The notes: generated by a model from the sequence alone, not told the origin. A stretch of 64,000 nucleotides of DNA from Anaeromassilibacillus senegalensis (GCF_001261775.1 NZ_LN868536.1:1-64000), one strand, 5' to 3'. Counted from the stretch's first letter, positions 16,943-26,283 are shown. Numbers and translations: made by a program.

Positions 16943-17000
16943 CCTCGCCGTAGGCGCGTCCCGACTGGAAGTCCGTGTTCCGACCGGAGGTCCCGTTTTT
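16943..17000 (+). repeat. Short hairpin repeat, family C, copy 2
   Basis: GCC-GTA-GGC, GTCCC-GACT-GGA-AGTC and TTCC-GACC-GGA-GGTC follow each other. The last two stems differ by a T-A for C-G exchange around the same GGA triloop, and the last matches 13590-13632. Confidence 0.45.
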
Positions 17001-17057
17001 TGCGCGGGTTTTGGGAAATCCTGTCTTTAGATTCATAATTAATTTACATTTATCTTA

Positions 17058-17086
17058 TTGACAATCGGGCAAAGTAATGATAAATT
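17058..17086 (+). promoter_or_regulatory. Sigma-A promoter of the hrcA operon
   Basis: TTGACA, exact 17-bp spacer, TAAATT. It ends 11 bp before the CIRCE element. Confidence 0.9.
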
Positions 17087-17097
17087 AGTATCTAGAG

Positions 17098-17124
17098 TTA
17101 GCACTCAAACAAATAGAGTGCTAA
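17098..17124. promoter_or_regulatory. CIRCE operator
   Basis: TTAGCACTC, nine bases, GAGTGCTAA: a perfect match to the CIRCE consensus bound by HrcA. It sits in the start region of the hrcA-grpE-dnaK mRNA, so the regulon is self-controlled. Confidence 0.99.
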
Positions 17125-17144
17125 ACGCAAAAGAGGTGAGAGGC

Positions 17145-18176
17145 TTGGAACTCAGCGAGAGAAAGAAAAAGATTCTGGCGGCTGTGGTGGAACTCTATGT
17201 CGCCACAGGGGAGCCGGTCGGTTCAAAGGCGCTTTGTGACAACCTCGATTTTGCCGTTTCCTCAGCGACGGTCCGCAACGAGATGAGCGACTTGGCGGAG
17301 ATGGGGCTGCTGGAGCAGCCGCATACGTCGGCCGGGCGTGTGCCTTCGCAGAAGGGCTACCGCGTGTACATCGACAGCCTGATGAAGCGCAAACCGGTGA
17401 CGCGCGAGGAAAAACGGTATCTGGACAGCTTGCTGCTCTCCAGCGCGTACGACCCGGAAAAGCTGCTGGACGGCGTTTCCCGCGCGTTGGCGGCCGCAAC
17501 CCGGTTCGCGGCGATCTCTACAACGCCCAGCGGGCGTTCGGCGGATATCCGGGCGGTGCAGTTCGTGCAGACGAGCCGCCGCACGGCGATGGTCATCCTG
17601 ATGACCTCCGCGGGTACGATGAAGACGCGTGTATTCCACTGCGACTTCGACCTTTCGCAGGAAATCCTGCGGGTGTTCTTCCGCGTGTTCAATGAAAAGC
17701 TGGCGGGGCTTCCGGTGTCGGCGGTGACGCCGGCATTCATGCAGACGCTGGCGGCCTCCATGGGCGAGATGGCAATTCTGATGTCGTCCGCGTTTATGGC
17801 GGTGCTGGACGTGGCGCGGGACTCCATGCAGGCGGAAATCCGCATGGAGGGCCAGACCAACCTGCTGTTTTACCCCGACTTGGCGCTGACGGCGCGGCGC
17901 GTGATGGATTTTCTGGCGCGCGAGGACGACCTGAACCGTCTGCTGGAGCAGCGGACCAAAACGGTCAAGGTGCTGATCGGCGACGAAATTCAAAGGCCGG
18001 AGCTGAAGGATTCCAGTGTGGTGATTTCCCGGTATGCCATCGGCGGGCGGGACGCAGGCGCGCTGGCGATCATCGGCCCGATGCGCATGAACTACGCGAA
18101 AGTGATCGCCCACATGGAATATCTTTCCGATTCCGTGGGGAAAATGCTGACAGAACTGATGGATTACGATTTTTAA
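17145..18176 (+). CDS. hrcA: Heat-inducible transcription repressor HrcA
   Basis: 343 residues from TTG at 17145 (GAGGTG 6 nt upstream); the open frame before it is the promoter and CIRCE region. The N-terminal winged helix shows ILAAVVELYVATGEPVGSKAL and SSATVRNEMSDLAEMGLLEQPHTSAGR, both HrcA signatures, followed by the dimerisation/GAF-like part. It represses through CIRCE just upstream and depends on GroEL for activity in known systems. Confidence 0.98.
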   Translation: MELSERKKKILAAVVELYVATGEPVGSKALCDNLDFAVSSATVRNEMSDLAEMGLLEQPHTSAGRVPSQKGYRVYIDSLMKRKPVTREEKRYLDSLLLSSAYDPEKLLDGVSRALAAATRFAAISTTPSGRSADIRAVQFVQTSRRTAMVILMTSAGTMKTRVFHCDFDLSQEILRVFFRVFNEKLAGLPVSAVTPAFMQTLAASMGEMAILMSSAFMAVLDVARDSMQAEIRMEGQTNLLFYPDLALTARRVMDFLAREDDLNRLLEQRTKTVKVLIGDEIQRPELKDSSVVISRYAIGGRDAGALAIIGPMRMNYAKVIAHMEYLSDSVGKMLTELMDYDF

Positions 18177-18231
18177 TCACATAGAGCGCCCCAGGGTGCA
18201 AATGACGAAATAAAGGAGGGTCCGGGCAAAA

Positions 18232-18822
18232 GTGAACACGGAGGAAAAGAACCCGCAGACGGAGGAAGAAACCGTCGCGGAACCGGAGACAGAACAGCCC
18301 GAGGTTCAGGCGGAAAAAGCAAAGAAGGACAAAGGAGGCTTTGGCGGCAAGAAAGCCAAGGCGGAGAAAGAAGAGATGCAGAAAAAGCTGGACGAAGCGG
18401 AGGCGGCCCTGAAAAAGCAAAAAGACCAGTTATTGCGCACCGCCGCGGAATACGACAATTTCCGCAAGCGGACGGAGCGCGAAAAGGCTTCAATTTATAC
18501 CGATGCGACGGCGGCGGCCGTTCAGGAGTTCCTGCCGGTGGCGGATAACCTGGAACGTGCGCTGGCCCAGCAGGAATGCAGCGTGGAGGACCTGCGCAAG
18601 GGCGTGGAAATGGTCCAGGCACAGCTGATGAAGGCGCTGGAAAAACTCGGCGTCGCGGAGATGGGCGCGGTAGGGGAAGCGTTCAATCCGGATATTCACA
18701 ATGCGGTATCCCACATTGACGACGAAAGCGCGGACGAAAACGTCATCGCGCAGGTGTTCCAGAAGGGATACAAAATGGGAGACAAGGTCGTGCGGCACGC
18801 GGTTGTCGTTGTTGCCAACTGA
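18232..18822 (+). CDS. grpE: Nucleotide exchange factor GrpE
   Basis: 196 residues from GTG, AAAGGAGGG upstream. An acidic/lysine-rich N-terminus and long coiled coil (about 50-95), then the signature region AAEYDNFRKRTEREK and a C-terminal beta part ENVIAQVFQKGYKMGDKVVRHAVV. It releases ADP from DnaK. Second gene of the CIRCE operon, 55 bp after hrcA. Confidence 0.97.
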   Translation: MNTEEKNPQTEEETVAEPETEQPEVQAEKAKKDKGGFGGKKAKAEKEEMQKKLDEAEAALKKQKDQLLRTAAEYDNFRKRTEREKASIYTDATAAAVQEFLPVADNLERALAQQECSVEDLRKGVEMVQAQLMKALEKLGVAEMGAVGEAFNPDIHNAVSHIDDESADENVIAQVFQKGYKMGDKVVRHAVVVVAN

Positions 18823-18891
18823 TTCGCTCCTGAGCCCCATCGATCGATAGATGATAAAAATACAACCGAATGATATTGGAGGAAACGTATT

Positions 18892-20739
18892 ATGAGTAAA
18901 ACAATTGGGATTGACCTTGGTACAACAAACTCCTGCGTAGCAGTGATTGAAGGCGGCGAACCCGTCGTCATCGCCAACGCGGAAGGCGGAAGAACCACGC
19001 CGTCCGTTGTGGCATTTTCCAAAACCGGCGAGAGAATGGTCGGCCAGGTGGCAAAGCGCCAGGCGATCACCAACCCGGACCGCACCATTTCTTCCATCAA
19101 GAGAGAAATGGGTTCCAACTACAAAGTATCTGTTGACGATAAGAGCTACACCCCGCAGGAAATTTCCGCAATGATTCTGCAGAAGCTGAAGGCGGACGCG
19201 GAAGCCTATCTGGGCGAGAAGGTGACCTCCGCGGTTATCACCGTTCCGGCGTACTTCACCGACGCACAGCGCCAGGCGACCAAGGACGCGGGCAAGATCG
19301 CGGGCCTCGACGTCAAGCGTATCATCAATGAGCCGACGGCGGCGGCGCTGTCCTACGGCATCGACAAGGGCGATGAGCAGAAGATTATGGTCTACGACCT
19401 GGGCGGCGGCACCTTCGACGTGTCCATCATCGAGATGGGCGACGGCGTGCAGGAAGTGCTGGCGACCGCCGGTAACAACCGTCTGGGCGGCGACGACTTC
19501 GACAAGCGCGTGATGGACTGGATGGTCATGACCTTCAAGCAGGAATCCGGCATCGACCTCACCAGCGACAAGATGGCCATGCAGCGCCTCAAGGAAGCGG
19601 CGGAGAAGGCAAAGATCGAGCTTTCCGGCATGACCTCCGCTTCGATCAACCTGCCGTTCATCACGGCGGACGCGACCGGCCCGAAGCATCTGGATATGAC
19701 CCTGAGCCGCGCGAAGTTCAACGAGCTGACCGCCGACCTGGTGGAAAAGACCATGGGCCCGGTGCGCCAGGCGCTGAAGGATTCCGGTTTGCAGATCAGC
19801 CAGATCAACAAGGTGCTGCTTGTCGGCGGTTCTTCCAGAATCCCGGCGGTGCAGGACGCGGTCAAGAGCTTTACCGGCAAGGACCCGTTCAAGGGCATCA
19901 ACCCGGATGAGTGCGTTGCCATCGGCGCGGCGCTGCAGGCGGGTGTTTTGGGCGGCGAGGTCGAGGGCCTGCTGCTGCTCGACGTCACCCCGCTGTCCCT
20001 GGGCGTGGAAACAATGGGCGGCGTCATGACCAAGGTCATCGAGCGCAACACCACGATCCCGACCAAAAAGAGCCAGATTTTCTCCACCGCGGCGGACGGC
20101 CAGACCCAGGTTGAGGTCAACGTCCTGCAGGGCGAGCGTGAGTTTGCCCGCGACAACAAGCAGCTTGGCCTGTTTAAGCTGGACGGCATCGCGCCCGCGC
20201 CGCGCGGCATCCCCCAGATCGAGGTTACGTTCGACATCGACGCGAACGGCATCGTAAACGTATCCGCGAAGGATCTTGCGACCGGCAAGGAACAGCACAT
20301 CACGATTTCTTCCAGCTCCAACATGAGCAAGGACGACATCAACAAGGCGGTGCAGGACGCGGAGAAGTTCGCGGCGGAAGACAAGAAGCGCCGTGAGGAA
20401 GTCGACGCGAAGAACGAGGCGGAGAACCTCTGCTATTCCGTTGAAAAGCTGATCAAGGACAGCGGCGACAAGATGGACGATGCCGACAAGACCGATCTGG
20501 AGGCGAAAGCGGCTTCCGTGAAGGAAGCGATTTCCGCGAACAACATCGACGACATCAAGAGCCGCACCGAGGAGCTGCAAAAGGCCCTGTATGCCGCCTC
20601 TGAGAAGATGTACAAAGCGGCTGCCCCGCAGGAGGGCGCGGCCCCGGCGGGCGATGCGGGCGCACCGGCGCAGGATGCAAACGGCAACCCGGTCTACGAC
20701 GCGGAGTATAAGGATGTAGATGAAGAGCCGAAGAACTAA
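18892..20739 (+). CDS. dnaK: Chaperone DnaK (Hsp70)
   Basis: 615 residues. [13 protein letters not shown] start, [41 protein letters not shown] and the substrate-binding part [14 protein letters not shown]. The Gram-positive type lacks the extra N-terminal insertion of E. coli DnaK. The C-terminal tail is Ala/Pro/Gly rich and ends acidic. It folds proteins with DnaJ and GrpE. Confidence 0.99.
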   Translation: MSKTIGIDLGTTNSCVAVIEGGEPVVIANAEGGRTTPSVVAFSKTGERMVGQVAKRQAITNPDRTISSIKREMGSNYKVSVDDKSYTPQEISAMILQKLKADAEAYLGEKVTSAVITVPAYFTDAQRQATKDAGKIAGLDVKRIINEPTAAALSYGIDKGDEQKIMVYDLGGGTFDVSIIEMGDGVQEVLATAGNNRLGGDDFDKRVMDWMVMTFKQESGIDLTSDKMAMQRLKEAAEKAKIELSGMTSASINLPFITADATGPKHLDMTLSRAKFNELTADLVEKTMGPVRQALKDSGLQISQINKVLLVGGSSRIPAVQDAVKSFTGKDPFKGINPDECVAIGAALQAGVLGGEVEGLLLLDVTPLSLGVETMGGVMTKVIERNTTIPTKKSQIFSTAADGQTQVEVNVLQGEREFARDNKQLGLFKLDGIAPAPRGIPQIEVTFDIDANGIVNVSAKDLATGKEQHITISSSSNMSKDDINKAVQDAEKFAAEDKKRREEVDAKNEAENLCYSVEKLIKDSGDKMDDADKTDLEAKAASVKEAISANNIDDIKSRTEELQKALYAASEKMYKAAAPQEGAAPAGDAGAPAQDANGNPVYDAEYKDVDEEPKN

Positions 20740-20837
20740 GGCGATACAATAAAGCGGCAGGCTGTTGCGGGCACGGGAACGCGCCCGCAGCAGCTTTCAG
20801 CCGTAACACGGATATGGAAAAATTCTGTCGAAAACGA

Positions 20838-20866
20838 TTGTCGGCGGGTCAAAAACCTGCTATGAT
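20838..20866 (+). promoter_or_regulatory. Probable separate promoter of dnaJ
   Basis: TTGTCG, 17-bp spacer, TATGAT in the 236-bp dnaK-dnaJ gap. A GC-rich hairpin (TTGCGGGC..GCCCGCAG) precedes it at about 20763-20793, so dnaJ may be partly uncoupled from the CIRCE operon. Confidence 0.55.
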
Positions 20867-20975
20867 AGAGAACGCGGCCTTTTGCCGCGGCTGTAAATTT
20901 GTGTTGGCGTAGAACGTCAGGGCCCACAGGAACCGGGCCTTGAAAAGGAGGCTGCGCCTTTTAGGAGTGATAGGT

Positions 20976-22121
20976 GTGGCTGATAAAAGGGATTTTTATG
21001 AAGTGATGGGCGTGCCGAAGAACGCCACCGATGACGAAATTAAAAAAGCCTACCGCAAGCTTGCCAAGCAATACCACCCGGACCTCAACCCGGGTGACAA
21101 GGAAGCGGAGGCCAAATTCAAGGAAGTCAACGAGGCGTACGAGGTACTCTCCGATAAAGATAAAAAAGCCCGGTATGACCAGTTCGGCCATGCGGGCGTA
21201 GACCCCAACTTCGGCGGCGGCGCGGGGGGCGGAAGCCCGTTCAGCGGCGACATCGACCTGGGGGATATATTCAACAGCTTCTTCGGCGGCTTTGGCGGAC
21301 AGCGCCAGGCCAACCCGAACGCGCCGCGCCGCGGCAGCGACACGGAAGCGGTTGTCAACATAAGCTTTGAAGAGGCGGCAAAGGGCTGCCGCAAAACGGT
21401 GGCTTTTAATAAGGTGGACGCCTGCGCGGATTGCGGCGGCACCGGCGCAAAGAAGGGCACCTCCGCGAAGACGTGTTCCCAGTGCGGCGGCAGCGGACAG
21501 GTGCGCATCAACCAGCGCACACCATTCGGCATGGTGCAGACGGCCCGCACCTGCGACCGCTGCGGCGGCACCGGCAAGGTCATCGAAACGCCCTGTGATA
21601 CCTGTAAGGGCAGCGGCAAGGTCCGCCGCCAGAAAACCATTGAGATCAATGTTCCCGCCGGTATCGACAACGACCAGATGCTCAACGTGAGCGGGCAGGG
21701 CAACGCCGGAACCAACGGAGGCCCGAACGGCGACCTGCATGTTTATGTCAACGTGCGGCCTCATCCGATCTTTGAGCGCCGGGGCGACGATATCTGGTGC
21801 GAAATGCCGATCACCTTTACCCAGGCGGCTTTGGGCGCGGAGGTGGTGGTACCCACCATCGACGGCAAGGTCAGCTATCAGGTGCGTGAGGGTACCCAGC
21901 CCGGCGACGTGTTCAAGCTCAAGGGCAAGGGCATCCCGCACATCAACGGCAGAGGACGCGGCGACCAGTTTGTGCGCATGACCATCGAGGTGCCGAAGAA
22001 CCTCTCCCAGAAGCAGAAGGATATTTTGAAGGAGTTCGACGACAGCGCGGAGGAAAAGAATTACCAGAAGCGCAAGGGCTTCTTCGATAAGCTCAAGGAA
22101 ATGTTTGACGACAAGAAATAA
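20976..22121 (+). CDS. dnaJ: Chaperone DnaJ (Hsp40)
   Basis: 381 residues from GTG at 20976 (AGGAG 8 nt upstream). J domain with [13 protein letters not shown], Gly/Phe-rich segment, four zinc repeats ([32 protein letters not shown]) and the C-terminal substrate domain. It delivers clients to DnaK and stimulates its ATPase. Confidence 0.98.
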   Translation: MADKRDFYEVMGVPKNATDDEIKKAYRKLAKQYHPDLNPGDKEAEAKFKEVNEAYEVLSDKDKKARYDQFGHAGVDPNFGGGAGGGSPFSGDIDLGDIFNSFFGGFGGQRQANPNAPRRGSDTEAVVNISFEEAAKGCRKTVAFNKVDACADCGGTGAKKGTSAKTCSQCGGSGQVRINQRTPFGMVQTARTCDRCGGTGKVIETPCDTCKGSGKVRRQKTIEINVPAGIDNDQMLNVSGQGNAGTNGGPNGDLHVYVNVRPHPIFERRGDDIWCEMPITFTQAALGAEVVVPTIDGKVSYQVREGTQPGDVFKLKGKGIPHINGRGRGDQFVRMTIEVPKNLSQKQKDILKEFDDSAEEKNYQKRKGFFDKLKEMFDDKK

Positions 22122-22130
22122 AGGGTTTTT

Positions 22131-22162
22131 CGGGCAGGACGCGTTTGTGTCCTGCCCGTTTT
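22131..22162 (+). terminator. Terminator of dnaJ
   Basis: CGGGCAGGAC / GTCCTGCCCG, 8-nt loop, then TTTT. Confidence 0.9.
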
Positions 22163-22170
22163 GATCTTTG

Positions 22171-22199
22171 TTGACAATTAAAACGGGATGCTTTACACT
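22171..22199 (+). promoter_or_regulatory. Promoter of the methyltransferase gene at 22306
   Basis: TTGACA, 17-bp spacer, TACACT, directly after the dnaJ terminator. Confidence 0.75.
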
Positions 22200-22305
22200 G
22201 GAACATGACCATATATGCGCATTTGGCGCGCGGGTCGCTTATATGAAAAGAGGCGTTTCAAATGTCATATGAAGCATTTGGAAGTGAGTAAAAAAGGAGA
22301 AACCA

Positions 22306-23082
22306 ATGGATTACCAAAATATCAATGCAGAAACCATCGACCAATGGGTAAAAGACGGCTGGACCTGGGGCATCCCTGTTTCGCATGAAGAATGTGAACG
22401 CGCGGCGCGCGGCGATTGGAGCGTTCTGCTGACGCCCAACAAGGCTGTGCCGATGGAATGGTTTGGCGGCCTGAAAGGAAAAAAGGTGCTGGGGCTTGCG
22501 AGCGGCGGGGGACAGCAGATGCCTCTTTTTGCGGCGGCGGGCGCGATTTGTACCGTGCTCGACTATTCCGAAAAGCAGCTGGAGTCCGAGCGGATGGTCG
22601 CGGAACGGGAAGGCTATGACATTCAGATTATCCGCGCGGACATGACGAAACCGCTTCCGTTTGCGGATGAGAGCTTCGACCTGATTTTTCACCCGGTTTC
22701 CAATTGTTATGTAGAACAGGTGAAGCCGATTTTTAAGGAATGCTACCGTATTTTAAAGGACGGCGGCGTTTTACTGGCGGGCCTTGACAACGGGGTGAAC
22801 TACCTGTTCGATAACGACGAAAAGATGCTTTTGAATACCCTGCCGTTCAATCCGCTGCAACACGCGGAGCAGATGAAACAGCTGGTGGAGACGGACAGCG
22901 GCGTGCAGTTCTCCCATACGCTGGACGAGCAGATCGGGGGCCAGCTGGAGGCGGGTTTCATCCTGACGCATATTCAGGAAGATACAAACGAGGAAGGAAA
23001 CCTGAAGGATCACAATATTCCCACCTACGTGGCAACCCGTGCGGTGAAACGGAACGACTTGCAGCCGTGCCGGCTGCTTTAA
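22306..23082 (+). CDS. Class I SAM-dependent methyltransferase
   Basis: 258 residues. Rossmann motif I KVLGLASGGGQQMPLFAA, motif II region TVLDYSEKQLESE, then RADMTKPLPFADESFDLIFHPVSNCYV and the post-motif III LKDGGVLLAGLDNG. The VSNCYVE pattern is typical of a Firmicute small-molecule methyltransferase family. AAAAAGGAG precedes the ATG. Monocistronic, between its own promoter and a family-B repeat. Substrate unknown. Confidence 0.9.
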   Translation: MDYQNINAETIDQWVKDGWTWGIPVSHEECERAARGDWSVLLTPNKAVPMEWFGGLKGKKVLGLASGGGQQMPLFAAAGAICTVLDYSEKQLESERMVAEREGYDIQIIRADMTKPLPFADESFDLIFHPVSNCYVEQVKPIFKECYRILKDGGVLLAGLDNGVNYLFDNDEKMLLNTLPFNPLQHAEQMKQLVETDSGVQFSHTLDEQIGGQLEAGFILTHIQEDTNEEGNLKDHNIPTYVATRAVKRNDLQPCRLL

Positions 23083-23102
23083 CCCTAAAAGGCAACAAAT
23101 AG

Positions 23103-23334
23103 CGCGTTGTAAACAGTCCCTGTTTTAATTGTGGCGTAGGACAAAATGCGTTTTCCCACTTTTTTGAAAAGTGGCGGGATCAAAGGGCAGAGCCCTTTGC
23201 CGCTCCTCGCAAGGAGCGGAACGCTTTTTCCTGAGAAGAGCGAGTGGGAACGAGTGATATGGTCCTTTATAGACCTTTTGTGTTGCCGGGTAAACTTTGG
23301 GGGCCGTTGCAGAATTCAAACTGCAACGGCCCCC
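23103..23334 (+). repeat. Family B structured repeat, copy 2
   Basis: Hairpins in the same order as the copy at 16722-16912: CCACTTTT..AAAAGTGG, CAAAGGGC-AGA-GCCCTTTG, GCTCCT-CGC-AAGGAGC (23202-23217), linker GAGCGAGTGGGAACGAGTGA, and a final GGGGGCCGTTGCAG..CTGCAACGGCCCCC followed by TCTTT. The final stem could act as a terminator for the methyltransferase gene. Confidence 0.92.
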
Positions 23335-23361
23335 TCTTTATTTACGATATATGGCTGGCCG

Positions 23362-24282
23362 TCAAAGTTTTCCAAAGCCTTTCAGGTAGAGCAGGTTCAA
23401 AAGAATGCGGTCGGATTTCCACCAGTTTTTGCTGACGGCCCATTCTTCGGACGCATTGCCCCAGTCCCAGGGGATGTTCCAGGAACCGTCCGCAAGCTGC
23501 GTTTTAACAATAAAGCCGCACTCATAGTCGGCCATTGCCTGATTGTCCGCGTAAAATGGGCTGTTCGGGCTATTCAGGAATTGCGACGGCTTGCAGACGT
23601 AGGAAGTCTCCCACTCGGCGGCGTCCTGCGAGATGCAGTCGTGAACCTGTTTTCGCAGCAATTCCTTTAAGGTGGGCAGATCGATGATATCGTATAAGTG
23701 AGCACGTTCCAGATACTCCAAAAGCCGGCAGTAACAGGTGAGGGTATGCAGGCCGTTTTCTCTCCGGCCGGCGGAAAGCTGTGCAAAAGCCTCCCGCGCA
23801 ACACGGTGGGCCGTTTGGAAAATCGCGCTGTCCGCTTCGGCAAACCGGAGGATAAACCCAGCCAGGCAGGCGGTGGCGTTGTAATCGTTATGGTCGGTTG
23901 TGTCCGCGTCGGTATACCACCAGGGCGCGTGCGGGTACGCGTTGTTGCTTTCCACCACCTTGTACCAGAAGGAACCGTTAAAGTCCTTCCCGCTTTCCAG
24001 ATAGCGCAGAATGCCTTTGACAATGGGGTGTGCCGGGTCTGTAAACTCGATTTCGCGCAGAATCTCCGTGGCGACCCAGGTTTGAATTGGAGCGGAGTGC
24101 GGGTTCCACGCGTCCGCTTCCAGAGCGTGCCCAAAGCCGCCGTCTTCGTTCTGATAGAAAGACAACGCGCGGAGTACCGCTTCCTTACTTCCGTCCTCAA
24201 AGTGGTATTGCCAGCGGGCCAGGTCCAGCGGTCTGGCGTTGCGGTATATAAAGTCTCTTGCTTTTTGACAGGCTGCGTTCAT
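23362..24282 (-). CDS. Prenyltransferase/squalene-cyclase-like alpha-alpha toroid protein
   Basis: 306 residues from ATG at 24282 (GAGGT 7 nt upstream). NEDGGFGHALEAD and LADGSWNIPWDWG are QW/GG-type repeats of the terpenoid cyclase / prenyltransferase six-hairpin toroid, and HDNYNATACLAGF-like helices lie between (DHNDYNATACLAG). No Asp-rich cyclase motif is evident, so the fold is supported better than an enzymatic role. A soluble cytosolic protein with no signal peptide. Confidence 0.75.
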   Translation of the reverse strand: MNAACQKARDFIYRNARPLDLARWQYHFEDGSKEAVLRALSFYQNEDGGFGHALEADAWNPHSAPIQTWVATEILREIEFTDPAHPIVKGILRYLESGKDFNGSFWYKVVESNNAYPHAPWWYTDADTTDHNDYNATACLAGFILRFAEADSAIFQTAHRVAREAFAQLSAGRRENGLHTLTCYCRLLEYLERAHLYDIIDLPTLKELLRKQVHDCISQDAAEWETSYVCKPSQFLNSPNSPFYADNQAMADYECGFIVKTQLADGSWNIPWDWGNASEEWAVSKNWWKSDRILLNLLYLKGFGKL

Positions 24283-24431
24283 TTGTTGTACCTCACAAGG
24301 AATCAAATTTTCTCCATTGTATCTTAACATATGTAATTTGACAATACCATGGCAAATATTTCGGCTCTTAATGAATGCAGGCTACGTTGTTTGTAAAAAA
24401 TACTTGCAACGGCTGCACAGGGAGGGACAAT

Positions 24432-24704
24432 ATGAACGAAACAGTTTATACCTTTGACGCGGTGATCCAAAAGGTGCCGGACATCGACGGCGCGTATGTG
24501 GAAATTCCGTTTGACGTCAAGCGGGAATTCGGCAAGGGGCGCGTGCCGGTCACGGCGACCTTTGACGGGGTGGAGTATCGGGGTTCGCTGGTGCGGATGG
24601 GTACGCCGGGGCATATTCTGGGTCTGCGCAAGGACATCCGCGCCAAAATCGGCAAACAGCCGGGGGACACGGTGCATGTGACGGTACAGGAGAGAAACAA
24701 ATAA
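24432..24704 (+). CDS. DUF1905 domain protein
   Basis: 90 residues starting after [41 protein letters not shown] and [22 protein letters not shown] are the DUF1905 pattern, a small beta-barrel fold; function not established. Not coupled to neighbours. Confidence 0.9.
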   Translation: MNETVYTFDAVIQKVPDIDGAYVEIPFDVKREFGKGRVPVTATFDGVEYRGSLVRMGTPGHILGLRKDIRAKIGKQPGDTVHVTVQERNK

Positions 24705-24730
24705 AAGAAAGAGGAACAGGGAGGTGAAAT

Positions 24731-24976
24731 TTATTCACTATCCTGTTCCTCTTTCTCAGTGTCAGACCCCAATACATTCCACTCCCTGCCCACCAGAAAA
24801 TCGAGCGACACTTTGTACAGGTCGCTGAGCTCCAAAAGGGTGTTCAGCGGCGGCTTGGTCTTCCCGCTTTCATAATAGGCGTAGGTGGAGCGGTCGATGC
24901 CGAGATACCCGGCCAGCTCCCGTTGAGAATACCGGTAATGCAGGCGGAGCTTGCGAAGGACTTCTTTCAGTTCCAT
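24731..24976 (-). CDS. XRE-family helix-turn-helix regulator
   Basis: 81 residues: LRLHYRYSQRELAGYLGIDRS, YAYYESGKTKPPLNTLLELSD, VSLDFLVGR. A standard XRE domain with an acidic tail. Its ATG overlaps the stop codon of the second XRE gene (TGATG), so the two are translated together. Confidence 0.92.
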   Translation of the reverse strand: MELKEVLRKLRLHYRYSQRELAGYLGIDRSTYAYYESGKTKPPLNTLLELSDLYKVSLDFLVGREWNVLGSDTEKEEQDSE

Positions 24977-25338
24977 CAGATACCCCTTTTGAGCAGGTCA
25001 ATATTTTTCACCATCGACTCGATCATGGCCAGCTCTTCTCTTGAACAATCAATCAACAATTGGGAGATTTGTGATATTTGAGCGTGCTTGATGGGGTCAT
25101 CCTCGTCCTTCGCTTCCAAATGGATAATGTCGTCGAGGGGAATCTGGAAATGGGTGCAGAAAAGCATCAGTTTTTCCAGGCTCAGTTTTTTTACGCCGCG
25201 CTCAGCCTGCCCGTAATATTGTTCGTCGATGTCCAGTATTTCCGACAGCTGTTTTTGTGTCATCCCCGCCTGCAATCGGTACTTTTTGAGCCTTTGGCCG
25301 ATTGCTTTTAATGCACTTTCATCCAACAATGTTCTCAC
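24976..25338 (-). CDS. XRE-family regulator with C-terminal helical extension
   Basis: 120 residues. HTH at about 11-65 (LKKYRLQAGMTQKQLSEILD, QYYGQAERGVKKLSLEKLMLF), then an extension (REELAMIESMVKNIDLLKRG) likely for dimerisation. Coupled to the following XRE gene. The two-regulator operon could form a small switch; targets are unknown. Confidence 0.9.
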   Translation of the reverse strand: MRTLLDESALKAIGQRLKKYRLQAGMTQKQLSEILDIDEQYYGQAERGVKKLSLEKLMLFCTHFQIPLDDIIHLEAKDEDDPIKHAQISQISQLLIDCSREELAMIESMVKNIDLLKRGI

Positions 25339-25474
25339 CTCTTGTTAAAAAGAATATCATAATGGGAAGAAAAAACGAAGTAATTGTATGGTCGGGTGAC
25401 CCGTGCAGAAAGGTAAGATGTGGAAAATGATTGTGCCTGTACTGAGGGCTGTTGTGTGTGCAACGCGCGGCGAA

Positions 25475-25639
25475 TCACATTTTTTCCTGCATTTCCTCCG
25501 CTTTTTCAAGGCCAAGGCTGATCAGTTGAAGAAACACTTCATTGTTTGTTTGGCCGCAAAATTCTTTCTGCTTCAGTCCGTCAATTTTCTTCACCAATTC
25601 TTGAGATAATGACATGCTAAACTTTATGTTTGATTTCAT
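25475..25639 (-). CDS. Small ribbon-helix-helix-like protein
   Basis: 54 residues from ATG at 25639 with AAGGAAGGTG 7 nt upstream. IKFSMSLSQELVKKIDGLKQK resembles the beta strand and first helix of RHH regulators, and NNEVFLQLISLGLEKAEE the second helix. Divergent from another RHH gene (25805) across a shared operator region, and it has its own promoter with an operator in the spacer. Probably a DNA-binding autoregulator. Confidence 0.7.
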   Translation of the reverse strand: MKSNIKFSMSLSQELVKKIDGLKQKEFCGQTNNEVFLQLISLGLEKAEEMQEKM

Positions 25640-25667
25640 TAGTTAACACCTTCCTTTCAAATTATGT

Positions 25668-25786
25668 GGTGAACTGGTGTTCTCTTAAATTATAGTGGTG
25701 AACCGGTGAAGAGTCAAGTAAATGACAATATTATTCACACCATATCACCATGTCATCTTTACATCTCTGGTGAACTAGTGTATAAT
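25668..25786. promoter_or_regulatory. Divergent RHH promoters with three iterated operator sites
   Basis: GGTGAACYRGTG occurs at 25668-25679, 25697-25708 and 25769-25780. The leftward promoter is TTGACT (25712-25717), 17 bp, TATAAT (25689-25694), and site 2 lies in its spacer. The rightward promoter is TTTACA (25758-25763), 17 bp, TATAAT (25781-25786), and site 3 lies in its spacer. Site 1 lies just after the leftward -10. The geometry suits mutual repression by the two flanking RHH proteins. Confidence 0.75.
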
Positions 25787-25804
25787 AGCGTTGAGGTGAA
25801 AAAT

Positions 25805-25975
25805 ATGGCTACTAAAAAACCAAGGTTTTCAATTACCGTTCCAGAAGAGTTGTTAAAAAAGATTGATGATTATCGTTTTGACAATCGTATTGCAAGTCGG
25901 GCTGAGGCCGTCATTCGACTAATCGAAATGGGATTTGATGTATTGGAACAGGAGACAAAAGAAACTGCTGAATGA
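25805..25975 (+). CDS. Ribbon-helix-helix (CopG-like) regulator
   Basis: 56 residues: KKPRFSITVPEELLKKIDDYR (strand and helix 1) and SRAEAVIRLIEMGFDVLEQE (helix 2), the RHH fold. GAGGTG lies 7 nt before the ATG. Divergent from the RHH-like gene at 25475; both promoters hold copies of the same 12-bp motif. Confidence 0.85.
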   Translation: MATKKPRFSITVPEELLKKIDDYRFDNRIASRAEAVIRLIEMGFDVLEQETKETAE

Positions 25976-26009
25976 TGCCGACTCCCCCATGCTTTTTTTT
26001 AAAAAGCCA

Positions 26010-26049
26010 TTGATAAACAAAATGTTATGTAATACAATGTATTACATAA
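26010..26049. promoter_or_regulatory. Toxin-antitoxin promoter with perfect palindromic operator
   Basis: TTGATA (26010-26015), 17 bp, TACAAT (26033-26038). The palindrome TTATGTAATAC-AAT-GTATTACATAA (26025-26049, 11-bp perfect arms) covers the -10. An antitoxin RHH dimer bound here would block the polymerase, the classic autoregulation of type II modules. Confidence 0.85.
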
Positions 26050-26061
26050 GGAGGGATGCAT

Positions 26062-26283
26062 ATGACCATCTCTTTAAGAATGAGCGACGAAGATTTCCTG
26101 CTGATCAAAAAATACGCGGAGCTGAAGGGCCTGTCGGTTTCGGAGCTTGTGCGCCAGTCCGTGCTGGAACGCATGGAAGAGGAGTACGACCTGAAAGTGT
26201 ATGAAAAGGCGATGCAGTCGTTCCGTAAAGACCCTGTGACCTATTCTCTGGAGGAAGTTGAAAAGGAGTTGGGCCTCAGGTGA
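26062..26283 (+). CDS. RelB-like antitoxin (DUF6290 type)
   Basis: 73 residues. TISLRMSDEDFLLIKKYAELKGLSVSELVRQSVLERM is an RHH DNA-binding domain, and the rest (VYEKAMQSFRKDPVTYSLEEVEKELG) is the toxin-binding tail. ATG at 26062 is chosen because AGGAGGG fits it and not the ATG 6 nt earlier. The stop overlaps the toxin start (GTGA). Confidence 0.9.
   Translation: MTISLRMSDEDFLLIKKYAELKGLSVSELVRQSVLERMEEEYDLKVYEKAMQSFRKDPVTYSLEEVEKELGLR

Noticed and set aside
18490..20580. 696-codon frame opposite grpE/dnaK
   Set aside because: Shadow of the dnaK codon bias; runs across the grpE-dnaK gap and has no recognisable domain.
23103..23334. Insertion sequence or MITE
   Set aside because: No transposase, no terminal inverted repeats at the outer ends, no visible target duplication, and the stems covary between copies, which a passively copied element would not show.
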